Assembly (NCBI GenBank): GCA_032716605.1
Contig: CM064502.1
Location: 55,052,368-55,116,367, forward strand
Source of the DNA: Paralithodes platypus
Taxonomy: Eukaryota; Arthropoda; Malacostraca; Decapoda; Lithodidae
Length of the DNA stretch: 64,000 nt
Reading direction: 5' to 3'
This document shows positions 1-10,299 of the stretch, piece after piece (position 1 is the stretch's first letter; each line of letters opens with the position of its first letter). The translations under genes and the position numbers were made by a program. The notes beneath the pieces are model-generated. The model had not been told where the DNA came from and ran no database searches. It saw only the letters and a list, made by a program, of their open reading frames with translations.

Positions 1-2
1 TC

Positions 3-350
3 CAGAGAGCAGTCACTAGATTGGTTCCAAGTCTCAGAGAACTGCCATATGAAGGGAGGCTAGACAAATTAAATCTACCGAGTCTAAAAGAGAGGAGAGA
101 GAGGGGAGACATGATAATGATGTACAAATGTACCCGGGGGCTGGAGAGGCTGGATAGGGAGGATATATTAATTATGGATACAGGAATAACTAGAGGCCAC
201 AGCTACAAAGTAAAAAGACCTACCTGCAAGAACGATATCAGGAAGTTTAGCTTCCCCTATAGATGTATTGACAAATGGAATGGGCTGGAGGAGGAGGTGG
301 TAGGGGCAAGGAACATCCATATTTTCAAGAAAAAATTGGATAAAAAGTAG
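3..350 (+). pseudogene. C-terminal fragment of a CR1-like LINE reverse transcriptase
   Basis: The frame is open from the window edge to a TAG at 348-350. It encodes the region after the polymerase core of a non-LTR retrotransposon: a VPSLRELPYEGRL segment, a LPSLKERRERGDMIMMYK block and a final WNGLEEEVV block. This order is typical of CR1/Jockey-superfamily C-termini. The first ATG-like codon is not a real start, since the frame continues upstream out of the window. About 70 bases of 3' untranslated sequence follow, ending in a repeated TTAGGTAAA tail near 400-420, which fits a LINE 3' end. A distant relative lies on the minus strand at 60238-60540. The family assignment rests on motif order only. 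Confidence 0.75.
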
Positions 351-436
351 ACTGAGAGACGGGACAACACGAGCTTAGCTCAACTCCTGTAAACTACAAT
401 TAGGTAAATTAGGTAAATACTACTACTGTTTCTCCG

Positions 437-2014
437 ATGGACGCTTCGGCTTCGGCTGGGGAAAAGCGGACCAGGGATCCCTCGCCGGATTGTGGTGGTG
501 AGCAGGTTAGTACGGTGAAGCAGCACAAGGCCTCTGCCGTGCCGGTGCCGGCCCCCCCCTCAGGTGAGTCTCCCCCGCTTGTTACGTTTCTTATCAATGC
601 TGTCTTTGGGGTCGCCGCATTTTGCAATCCGTCTAAGGTTTCCCGGGCCGTGGATGCTTCTCCTTTCAGGCGCTTCTGCAGGGATGGGCAGGGGGTTGTG
701 GAATGTAGGGGTGGTGGGAAGACGCTGGTGGTGCGTCTCGGGAAGGCTGATGTCCCCCAGGTATCGCCCTCCATGGAGGCGCTGACGGCCCTGGGTGAGT
801 GGGAGGTCCGGTGTCGCCGGGTCCGCGATCTCCAAGATTCCTCAGTCTCCTATGGTACAATTGGGCCTGTGGACCGGGTTATTACCTCGACGGAATTGTT
901 AACTGGCCTACGGGTCCTTGAGGGCTAGGGGGCAGGGGCCCCCTGTTCCCTCCTGGAGGTTCATCGCCTTCCTGCTAGCTTCCCGGGCCCTGATGATCCC
1001 CCCAAATCCCTCACTGTCTGCCTCATGTTTAAGGGTCCGCTCCCGGTCCGTCTCAAATTTGGCTCTGTTTCGTATCCCGTCTCCCAATATAATTTCCCCA
1101 TGCTAAGGTGTTACGACTGCCACCAGTTCGGTCACGAGTCCAATTCCTGCAGGAGCTCGGTCAAGTGCTCGTGGTGCAGCGGGGGTCACCGGTTCCGTTC
1201 CGCGGAGGGTGTGCGGTGCGCGCTGGACCCTTTCTGCTATCTGTGCCTCGGCGATCACCGTGTCGTGTCTCGTATGTGCCCGGTTTATGTTAGAGCGGTG
1301 GAGCTTCACCGTGCGGTTCGTGTGGATGGGGCCTCAGTACTCGACGTCAACCGCGACCTGCGCCACTTCCGGCCCGGTATCGTCGTTCGGCGGCTGCCCC
1401 CCGGGGGCCCGCGGCGTCGCCTCATCCGTCGTCGTCGCGCCTTGGCTCGGCGCCTGTCCGCGGTCCGTCGGGGCCCCCGCCACCGCAGGGCGCTCCTCGG
1501 CTCCGTCGGTGCTCCCCTACCCGTCGTCCGGATGTCTCGCTCACGAATCGCTTCGCCGCTTTTGCCGCCCCGGATGAGGAAGAGTCGGTGGTGGTTCCAT
1601 CGCGTCGCCTTCGGTCGCCGTCTCGCCTGTGGTCGTACTCGCAGGCTGCGCGTCGCCCTCCCGCCCCGCCTCGTGATCGTGTCGCTCGCCATCCCAGTCC
1701 GCGCCCCCGCCGGTCCGTCGCTCGGGATCGATCGGGTATTTCGGACGCGCCGTCCGACGTCTCCATCCCGTCGGAGTTGGACGCCTCCCCCCCGCCGCCG
1801 TCCGGGTCGTCCGCCCCTTTGTCGCTCTTCCTTTCCTACCTCTGCTCGCCCCTCCTATCCTCCTGGTGCTTCTGGTCCATCTCCCACTGTCTCCTTGGAG
1901 GCTCTCCCCCGCTTACTTATTGACGCTATCTCCTCCTATCTCACTGGTGTTGCCCCTCAGGATATATGTGAGCAGTTCATGCCTCGGTTTCTCAGTCTCT
2001 CGGTCTCTTCATAG
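437..2014 (+). pseudogene. LINE ORF1 (Gag-like, CCHC zinc knuckles), one nonsense codon
   Basis: The frame starts at ATG 437 and is broken once by TAG at 926-928. It then resumes in the same frame through HRLPASFPGPDD and a LPVRLKFGSVSYPV segment into three cysteine/histidine knuckles. The first is C-x2-C-x4-H-x4-C (CYDCHQFGHESNSC); the next starts CSWCSGGH and the last is CYLCLGDH with a late Cys. This pattern matches Jockey/R1-type ORF1 proteins, which bind the element RNA. Beyond about residue 310 the open frame becomes almost pure Arg/Pro. A neighbouring frame (1588-1923) has a more ordinary Ser/Pro-rich composition, so a frameshift around 1350-1590 is likely. Non-functional in this copy. 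Confidence 0.75.
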
Positions 2015-2016
2015 GC

Positions 2017-4647
2017 TCTCTTCCTCGTAGCCTCTCTTTGGTTTTCTGGAATGCCCGTTCGTTGCTCCGGAAATCTCAGGATTTCAAGGTTTTCCTCGAC
2101 GGGCTGCGACCCGTCGTGGTCGGGGTTTGTGAGACGTGGTTTGCCCCTGCCACGCATTTTCGTCTCCGGGGTTACTCCCTCCTTCGTGCGGACCGGCCCA
2201 GGCGGGTTGGGGGTGGGTTGGCAATCATGGTCCGTGAAGACGTACCATGTCAACCCCTCCCCCTGCAGCCGTTCAGGGGAGGTGTACTGGAGGTCTTGGC
2301 GCTTCGCCTTGAGTTGGCGAGAGGTTGGTCCTCGGTTTTGTTGGTTTATAATCCCTGTCTCTCTGTCTCTCTTCCTGAACTTGATCACTACTTCGGCCAG
2401 CTCCCCTCGCCGGCGCTGGTCGTGGGTGATTTTAATGCCAGGCATAGATGTTGGGAACCGGATCTTCCGCTTCGTTCCCGTAATGCCTCTGGCTCTTCCT
2501 TCTTCCAGTTTCTTCTCGGCTCTGCCCGTTTCTCTCTTCTCTCTCCCTCCGGTCTCCATACCCGGTTTGATCCTCACTCTGGTTTGGCCTCCGTTTTAGA
2601 CTTGTGCCTGGGTGAAGCCCCCATTTCAGGGTGCGGCCTATTCTCTTGGTCCCTACCTGGGTAGCGATCACTTGCCTCTTGTCGTTGGGTTTCCAGTCCT
2701 TTCCTTGAATCTTCCCTGTCCTACTCGCCCTCGGTGGCGCTTTTCGGAGGGGGGCTGGCCGGCGTTTGAGGAGGCTCTCTCCCTCCCTTGCCCGGCGGTA
2801 GGCCTCCCCCTCGAGGTGGCGGCGGGCTCCTTTTCTTCGTGGCTGGTTTCCGCCGGCCGCCAGGCTTTCTCTCTGTCCGACCGTCGTGGGGTGCCCCGTT
2901 GCGGGGTGCCTTGGTGGACCGATGCTTGTCGCGGGGCGGTGAAGGCCAGGCGTCAGGCCTGGTCTGCCTGGTGTCGCTGTCTCTCCGAGGCGAACAAGCT
3001 ACGGTACCGGCGCCTGGACGCGGAGTGTACCCGTGTCTTGGTAGCCGCGCGCCGCTCGGCCTGGTCATCCTTTGTCTCTTCTCTCTCCTTCTCCTCCTCT
3101 GCCACGCGCACGTGGAGGTTCCTGTCCTCTATGAAGGGTCGTGCTTCCTCTTTCTCCTTTCCTCTTCGCCGGGATGGCGTGGCTCTCCTGTCTGATATTT
3201 CCAAGGCCGATTTCCTTGCTTCTTTCTTTTCCTCACTGCTTAGCACTCCTGTCCCTCTCCCTGCTTCGGCCCGCCTGGCGGCCGCTGTTCGCCTGGCGGA
3301 GGCTTCTCCTTCCCCCCCTGGTCTCTCTCTTCCCTTCACTTCTCAGGAACTTTCCTCTGCCCTCTCGCCCCGTAAAGCTGCCGGGCCTGACCTGGTCCCT
3401 TATGAGTTCCTCCGCTCTCTCCCCCCCCTCTTCTACTGCTGTCTTGTTGGATCTCTTCAATCGTAGCTGGGCGGCTGGGGTCTTCCCGGGTGCTTGGAAG
3501 GAGTCTATCCTCCTCCCTTTCCCTAAACCCGGGAAAGATCTCTCCAGCCCCTCTGGTTACCGCCCCATTGTGCTCCTGCAATGTGTGGGTAAGCTCATGG
3601 AGCGGCTGGTTGGTGCTCGTCTGCAGTGGTGGGCCGAGTCTCGGGGTGCGCTGTTGGAGGAGCAGTGTGGCTTCCGTCCTGGCCGGGGTACGCTGGACGT
3701 CCTCCTACAGCTGGAGCACCTGGTACACGACACTTATAGACGTCGTGGGGTCATGCTGGCCCTCTTTGTGGATGTGGCGGGTGCCTTTGACTCTGCTTCT
3801 CATGAGGGCATCTTATACAAACTCTCTGGTATGGGTGTCTCGGGTGTTCCGTTGTCTTGGGTGCGCAGTTTTCTGTCGGGTCGCTCCTTCTTGGTCTCGG
3901 TGGGGGGCGCTGTCCTCGCCGCGTCCCGTCTGTCGTGGGGCCCCCCAGGGCTCGGGCCTTAGTCCATTTTGTTTTTAATCGCCTCCTGTCTGACCTCCCC
4001 CGTCCCCCTGGTACGTCTCTTTTGACATATGCGGATGATCTCTCCTTGGTCTGCACGGCTCCTACGCTGTTAGAGGCGCAGGTGGGCCTGCAGGCCGGGG
4101 TGGATGAACTGCTCCGGTGGTTTGCGGACTGGGGTTTTGCCGTCAATGCGCAGAAGTGTGCCTTGATGTGCTTCACCCTCCCGCGGAAGCTCCCCTCCCT
4201 CCCCTCCATCCTCCTCGCGGGTACGCCGGCCCCGTTCCGTACGCAGCATACTTTCTTGGGACTCCGACTCGATGGCCCCGTCTTAACCTGGAAGCATCAT
4301 ATCGAGTATTTGCGGCCGTCATGTATGAAGCGGCTCGATATCATGAAGAGCTTGGCGGGCGTTCGTTGGGGCGCGGATCGGGAAGTCCTCCTACGGTTTT
4401 ATTCGGCGTACGTTCTCAGTAAAATTCGGTACGGTAGCTCCGTCTACGGCTCAGCCTCCCCCACGGTACTTAAACGGCTGGATGTGGTGCAGCACACGGC
4501 GCTCCGCATCGCATTGGGGGCCTTCCGTTCGTCGCCGGCGGTCTCTCTCCACGCGGAGGCGGGTCTTCCCCTTGTTATGGACCGTCATCACCTTAACGTC
4601 ATCACCCTCCATCGTGCCCTGTCATTCTCACCTGCTCATCCTTATAG
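2017..4647 (+). pseudogene. LINE ORF2 (AP-like endonuclease plus reverse transcriptase), frameshifted
   Basis: The endonuclease domain shows FWNARSL, a CETW block, GGGLAIMV, GDFNARHRCWEPD and, after a frameshift near 2620-2640, SDHLPLV. These are signatures of APE-type LINE endonucleases. The reverse transcriptase follows: AAGPDLVPYEFL, a frameshift near 3420, then PFPKPGKD, SYRPIVLL, GFRPGRGT, the FVDVAGAFDS catalytic Asp box, a frameshift near 3955, and TYADD at about 4024-4040. The thumb region continues to about 4640. There is no stop codon of its own, because the frame runs into foreign LINE sequence at 4648. At least three indels disable it. Reverse transcriptase and nicking functions are inferred from the family. 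Confidence 0.85.
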
Positions 4648-4713
4648 CCTCCCCAGGGATCGGTACTAGGACCAATTCTCTTTCTAATTTACATCAACGG
4701 TAATTCTGCATAA
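4648..4713 (+). pseudogene. scrap of a second LINE reverse transcriptase (motif B region)
   Basis: In the frame starting at 4648 the bases encode PPQGSVLGPILFLIYIN. This is the highly conserved motif B segment of CR1/Jockey-type reverse transcriptases, normally placed before the YADD box. Here it lies after the YADD box of another LINE and in a different frame. The homology ends about 4697, where the repeat that also occurs at 13835-13961 begins, and a stop follows at 4711. It is a fusion point, by template switching, recombination or nested insertion. Confidence 0.7.
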
Positions 4714-4805
4714 CTACAACTCCTGTTATTTTAAGTTTTATTTATTTTCTTTTTGTATTTTAATGCTTTGTAAGTGTGTATTTTATTATTAGAGAGTGCG
4801 GAAAG
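4698..4805 (+). repeat. dispersed repeat Z, left part (split by the 6.7 kb element)
   Basis: The sequence from CGGTAATTCTGCATAAC onward matches, with scattered differences, the reverse complement of 13855-13961. It then runs into the inverted arm that starts with AAAGCACTTTTTATTA. The continuation of Z (GGTCAATATACAGG) is found at about 11508 on the other side of the big inverted-repeat element, so Z appears to be the host sequence of that insertion. Confidence 0.6.
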
Positions 4806-5654
4806 CACTTTTTATTACCATTTGCATTGTTAATTGTAATTCAGATACACCAAAAATGTAGGAGTTGACTCGACTTAATCAACTTTGAAAAGACATTAGC
4901 CTAACCTAACAACCTTACCTAACCTATCCTAGTATTATGAGTGGGGGCTGCTGCCCCCACACCCCCGATGGGGTATTAAAACTACAGTATAAACATTTGA
5001 TGGGATAAAGTCTATGGTGTTTACTCTGCAATCTTCAGCTTTGGCTGTCGATAATAGGAAAGTACTGTACCAATGAAAATGTACCGACTTCTTGTAGGTG
5101 AAGCGCCACTCTGATTGGCTACTAAACATCGGGGAGGAGCCACCAAGGAAGCTAGAATGTAAATAAAGTGTCCTGGACTGGCTGTACAAAAATAACTCTG
5201 ATAATGTTATAGGGGAGTGAAAATCAACTGACAAAATTTAAAAAAATAGCACTTATCCGCACATCAGTAAGGTCCCCTAAGTAAGGTAGGAGCAAAAAAA
5301 AAAAATTCCATGAGACAGGAATCCCGTAATCGAGGAGTTGTTGTTCTGCAGAATAGCTGGAATGGGCTGAACAGCACAACCTAGGGAAAATTTGTATTTT
5401 AATACCACAAATTTTCTGAGTGTTTTTTATAAAAAAAAAAAATCATTTGCATAAATTTATAGTGTTTGTAATTAATTAGAAATCTCAGGAAAACCTATTT
5501 TTCCCATTAGGCCTATCGATCGATGTTGAGACAGCCCCCGATAGTGATTTGAAAAGACATTAGCCTAACCTAACAACCTTACCTAACCTAACCTAGTATT
5601 ATGGGTGGGGCTACCGCCCCCACACACCCGCTGGTTGAGTACTAATCTCTTAGT

Positions 5655-6380
5655 AATTCAAAAAAAAATTGGCTGTCGATTATACGTAGGTGAAAGAAAA
5701 GTCGATGAGGTCTACGGTGTTTGCTCTGCAATTTTCAGCTTTGATTGTACATTGATAACGGGAAAGTACCGTATTGACAACCTTGTTACAAAAATTAAAT
5801 GTCAGTACCATACTTTTATATTAAGTTTTTCCGAGGGTTTAACACATTTTCATATGATCTTTAGAGCTATCGATAACCGGAAGTACCGTATTGACAACCT
5901 TGTTACGAAAAAGACATTTTAGTAGGCCTACCATACTTTTTTATTAGGTTTTGCCGAGGGTTAAAACAAATTTTGGTTCAATGTTATTTTAATACCACAA
6001 ATTTTGTTGATATATTTGAAGATAAATATTGAATCTATATGCTCTAAAAATCATAAGAAAATTTGTTTTAACCCTCGGCATAACCTAATAAAAAAGTATG
6101 GTACTAAACAAAATTTTTCGTAACAATGTTGTCAATACGGTACTTTCAGTCATCGATAGCTCTAAAGATCATATGAAAATGTGTTAAACCCTCGGAAAAA
6201 CCTAATATAAAAGTACCTGTATGGTACTAAAATTAAATTTTCGTAACAAGATTGTCAATACGGTACTTTCCCGTTATCAATGTACTGTACAATCAAGCTG
6301 AAGATTGCAGAGTAAACACCATAGATTTCATCGACTTATCTTTCACCTTCGTATAATCGACAGCCAATTTTTTTTTTTTT
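5655..6380. repeat. large foldback hairpin
   Basis: Bases 5655-5975 read as the near-perfect reverse complement of 6040-6380, around a loop of about 60 bases. Both arms contain TTGGCTGTCGAT, GAAAGTACCGTATTGACAAC, TTCATATGATCTTTAGAGCT and the TTTTCCGAGGGTT blocks, some twice. The loop (ATATTTGAAGATAAATATTG) is copied again in reverse at about 10600-10630 in the right arm. A transcript across this would form a duplex of roughly 320 bp. Confidence 0.75.
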
Positions 6381-6991
6381 TTATTAACCCGGGAACTGCG
6401 GGGAGACTCTTAAGAGTTCCCCGGCGGACTGCGGGGAGACTCTTAACCCGTTGAGCCCCGGCTAGTTATAATATTTTGTTCACCCCAGTCCCAAGCCATT
6501 TTCACTTATTTTTTTTGTTTGCTAAAATGGAAGACAAGGATGAGAAATGAAAAAAAAAAAAAATCACCTCTGATATTTTTTTTTTGGGGGGGGGGGGGGG
6601 GGAGCCTCAAAAAAATGTGTTGAGCCAAAATGGAAGAGAATGGTGAGAAATGAAGAAAAAAAAACGCACCTCGGTCATTTGGGGGGCAGGGGGGGGGGGG
6701 TCGAAAGTTCGTCTCCCCCGCATGACCGCCCGCCCGAGAGCACTAGGGTGAAAACTGAGTATGGCATTGTACGGCATACATCCTAAGGAGTGTCTCACAT
6801 AAATCTCAAGCCTCTAGCTCCCATACGACCGGAGTAATGAAGGTTCAAAGTGGCGGTGAACTAAGGGTGTAAAGTATCCCCACTAAGCCCACCACCACCA
6901 GCCGCGCGGCTGTCTCGGCCCGCTCACACCTACTGGCCCGGCTCCCACACACACTACGGTACCTCCCCCTCCTATTCTCCCGCCATTACTA

Positions 6992-8249
6992 AAAGGCAGG
7001 GATCTTTACTTTGTGTTTGTGGACCTGGAGAAGGCCTTTGATAGGGTACCTAGAGATGTTGTACAGTGGGCTATGAGGAAACTTGGTGTGGAAGAGTGGC
7101 TGGTGCGTGTGATAATGAAGATGTATGAGGATTCGCGAAGTTCGGTGAGAGTGAAGGGTGTACTGAGTGATGAGTTCGCAGTCCGTGTTGGAGTCCATCA
7201 GGGTTCAGTGTTAAGCCCCCTCCTCTTTATTATGGTCTTGGAGGCGCTGTCTAGAATTTTTAGAGGCGGACTCCCGTTGGAACTGTTTTATGCAGACGAT
7301 TTAGTCCTAATAGCTGACAGTATGCAGGATGCTGAGGCCAAATTCAGAGAGTGGAGAGAGGGCATGGCGAGCAAGGGTTTAAGAGTCAATATTAACAAAA
7401 CCAAGGTTATGCATAGTAGTTTGAGACGAGGCAATGTGGAAAAGAGCGGTGCATACCCATGTGCAGTGTGTGGAAAGGGAGTGGGCGTTAACTCAATTCA
7501 ATGTAGCATCTGTCGATGTTGGGTACACCATGGGAGTAAGCGCTGTAGTAGAATAAAGGGGCCCCTGCCGAAGGATAAGTCAGAAATAGAGAAATTTGAG
7601 TGCGTAGTGTGCAAAGGCGAGCTTGTGTTAAGTGATGATCCTGTGGCTGTGAATTTTGGAAATGAGTCTTTGGAGCTGGTGAACAAGTTTTGTTACCTAA
7701 AAGATACCATCTCTGCCGGTGGTGAGGCTGAGGCTGCCACTGTTGCTAGAATTAGGTGTGGCTGGGGGAAGTTCAGAGAATTGATGCCAATCCTGACCAT
7801 GAAAAGAATGCCTCTCCCCCTGAAGGGAAAGGTGTATGCCTCATGTGTTAGAAGTGCAATGACGTATGCCTCAGAAACATGAGCCGTTAAAGTAGAGGAT
7901 GTCAACAGAATGGAGCGTAATGAGATGAGAATGGTGAGATGGATGTGTGGGGCCAGGCTACAGGATAGAATAACAAATGTTGAGCTGAGGAGACGTTTAG
8001 GTATAAAGAGTATTAGCGAGGTGATGCGTACAAGTAGACTGGGATGGTATGGACATGTGGAGAGAATGGATGAACAAAATTGGGTGAAAAAAATGCAGGT
8101 CTGTGATTGTGGAGGGAGCTGCACCAAGGGGTGGACCGAGGAAGACCTGGGATCGGACTATACGCGCCGATCTCAAATCCAAGAACTTGACAAGTGAAGC
8201 AGCCCTTAACAGGGTTGCCTGGAATGCCGCCATTAGGACAAGAGACTGA
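6992..8249 (+). pseudogene. RTE-like LINE reverse transcriptase fragment with zinc-finger insert
   Basis: The 5'-truncated reading frame opens with DLYFVFVDLEKAFDRVPR, the catalytic Asp box. It continues through HQGSVLSPLLF, the FYADD box at about 7285-7305 and a GLRVNINKTKVM block. A Cys/His-rich insert follows (CAVCGKG, CSICRCWVHH, FECVVCKG), resembling a PHD/RING-type finger. After it come FCYLKDTISAGG, WGKFRELMP, and the C-terminal GWYGHVERMD block. TGA at 7880-7882 replaces a Trp codon of the family, and a frameshift near 8130 shifts the end into the frame ending DLKSKNLTSEAALNRVAW before TGA at 8247. The 3' tail is a run of ATGT units. Inactive. Confidence 0.85.
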
Positions 8250-8301
8250 AACTGCACTTATGTGTGGAACACTCGGTCTTAAAATTTTATGTATGTATGT
8301 A

Positions 8302-9599
8302 CAGTAAACTTCCGTTAATCCGAAGGGCAGCGGACCGGCTCTCGTTCGGATTAGTGGATTTTTCGGATTATCGGACTTTACCCCTATGAACCTGTGTATG
8401 ACGAAAACATTGAGGCATTAGGCCACTCAAATGACACATAATGGAGCACACACATATCATATGTTCATGAATTCACTTTAAAAGTTTACCATTGTCATTG
8501 TAGCCTATTATCTACTTCAAAACATTCAGATTAATGGTCAAAGGAATCTGCTGATATAAACGTCTTCTTCTTCTTCCGTCTACTAGCGAGTTTGTCTTGC
8601 TCTTGAAGATCAGATGTGGTTCGGGAAGTAATGCCTTAACAACGGCACTTCCCTGAGAGGTTCTTGTAATTTTCCTTTTGTGATTTTCCTTTTGTGACGT
8701 GCTCTGTTATATTATATTGTATTGAAAGCACCCTTGTCTTGTTGTCTTGAAAGCACCCTTGGGATGCTCCGATCACTGAACTATAAATAGTAGCGTATCG
8801 GAACATCCAAAGGTGCGTTTTCAAGCTCAAGACTAATACGTCCAAAGGTGCGTTTTCAAGCTCAAGACTGAATGCGCTTGCAGAAAATGCGGTGCAAGCC
8901 AGTAGCGCATCGGAGCGTCCCAAGGATGCGTTCAAGAGCAAAACAAACTCTCTAGCAGACGATGTGGAAGAAGAAGAAGAAGAAGACGAAGGTGTTTACG
9001 ATTATATCAGTAGCTTCCTTTGACCATTAATCTGAATGTTTTGAAGTAGATAATAGGCTACAATGACAATGGTAAACTTTTAAAGTGAATTCATGAACAT
9101 ATGATATGTGTGCTCCATTATGTGTCATTTGAGTGGCCTAATGCCTCAAAAAGGGGACTTTGGGACTTCTTGAAAGGTGCGTTTTCAAGCTCAAGACTGA
9201 ATGCGCTTGCAGAAAATGCGGTGCAAGCCAGTAGCGCATCGGAGCGTCCCAAGGATGCGTTCAAGAGCAAAACAAACTCTCTAGCAGACAATGTGGAAGA
9301 AGAAGAAGACGAAGGTGTTTACGATTATATCAGTAGCTTCCTTTGACCATTAATCTGAATGTTTTGAAGTAGATAATAGGCTACAATGACAATGGTAAAC
9401 TTTTAAAGTGAATTCATGAACATATGATATGTGTGTGCTCCATTATGTGTCATTTGAGTGGCCTAATGCCTCAAAAAGGGGACTTTGGGACTTCTTGAAA
9501 TTCGGACCATCGGGTGAATTCGGATTTGGCCTCAAATTGAAAAATTCGGACTATTGGGAGATTCGAATCATCGGTCGTCGGATTAACGGACTTTTACTG
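8302..9599. mobile_element. pogo/Tigger-like DNA element (non-autonomous)
   Basis: The left end CAGTAAACTTCCGTTAATCC and right end (reverse complement) CAGTAAAAGTCCGTTAATCC form terminal inverted repeats of about 23 bp. They are flanked by TA on both sides, the target duplication of Tc1/mariner/pogo elements. The insertion interrupts the ATGT-repeat tail of the RTE-like LINE, so it is younger than that LINE. Inside is an inverted arm pair (about 8385-8600 against 9000-9150). There is also a tandem duplication of about 340 bp (8842-9165 and 9175-9500), each copy carrying a short frame ending in VYDYISSFL that might be a transposase C-terminus remnant. No DDE domain was found. Confidence 0.8.
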
Positions 9600-9731
9600 T
9601 ATGTATGTATTTCCTACCTTACGAGCCACGTAAGTGTTTTTTATATGTCGGACGCACGTGATGCGTCGCTGGGAGTTGGTGATCAAACACTGCCGACGCA
9701 ACACGTGCGACGCTGGGTCTCACCGGGTTAA

Positions 9732-10299
9732 GAGTGAGTGAAAAAAAAAATCAACTTTTGACATCGGAAAAAAAAAAAAAAAAAAAATTTGGCCCCTGGG
9801 CCATGCAAAATCTCAGTCCTCTACCTCCCCTCCTTCCCCACTTTCCTCCTCTCCTTCAGTTATCACCTATTTTCCCTGTTATTCCCTTATTCTGAGGTAT
9901 ATTTTCGTGCTAACATTAGAAATCCGGTTGCAGGGTGTGGTCATCACTGATAGCAAGCGAATGCAAGCGAATGCAAGAGAGAGAGAGAGAGTATCGAACT
10001 ATCGATCGACTGTGTCTCAGTGGCCTTGGGGGAAATTGGCGGGAAAGCAGCTTGCCTCACCCATACATTATACAACTCGCGGGCTATATCTCCGATTTTG
10101 ACCATCCAAACGCTGTTTTCACTCGTTTCATTGTTGTTTCAGGTTAATACCTTTATAATCAACCCATAATAGGCGCATATGGATAAGTATTAATGCTATT
10201 AATGGTACAATGAATATTTTAGTGACGGAAACACCTCAAATACATGCGCACAGGGAGAGGTGTCTAATTACCCCCATGCGCACTTCAGAGGTTAAAGGA
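9732..10299. other. spacer inside the big element, no gene seen
   Basis: A-runs near 9740-9787 are followed by ordinary mixed sequence, a short GA run near 9975 and GGCGGGAAAGC at about 10038. Two short frames (9907-10101) overlap in different phases and show no family motif. I see no gene here. Confidence 0.5.

Larger units (their letters stand above)
421..4697 (+). mobile_element. GC-rich Jockey-type LINE, two broken ORFs, chimeric 3' end
   Basis: A single non-LTR retrotransposon copy carries an ORF1 with zinc knuckles followed by an ORF2 with endonuclease and reverse transcriptase domains, in the order of Jockey-like LINEs. Its base composition is strikingly GC- and C-rich compared with the AT-rich flanks, which marks its edges clearly. 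It begins directly after the 3' tail of the upstream LINE. Its own 3' end is missing: from 4648 the sequence becomes a piece of another LINE. One nonsense codon and at least three frameshifts make this copy inactive. Confidence 0.85.
6443..9731. mobile_element. TTAA-flanked element, gutted and filled by two later insertions
   Basis: The left end reads TTAACCCGTTGAGCCCCGG and the right end, in reverse complement, TTAACCCGGTGAGACCC. Both are bounded by the tetranucleotide TTAA, and the flanks read CTC-TTAA on the left and TTAA-GAG on the right. Such ends fit piggyBac-type target use. The interior start (6450-6985) holds a duplicated CCAAAATGGAAGA-like block, A-runs and G-runs. The middle is a LINE (6992-8301) that itself contains a pogo-like element. 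No piggyBac transposase remains inside. Confidence 0.45.

Noticed and set aside
1306..1766. Arg-rich minus-strand frames
   Set aside because: They are shadows of the GC-rich LINE ORF1; high GC removes stop codons on both strands.
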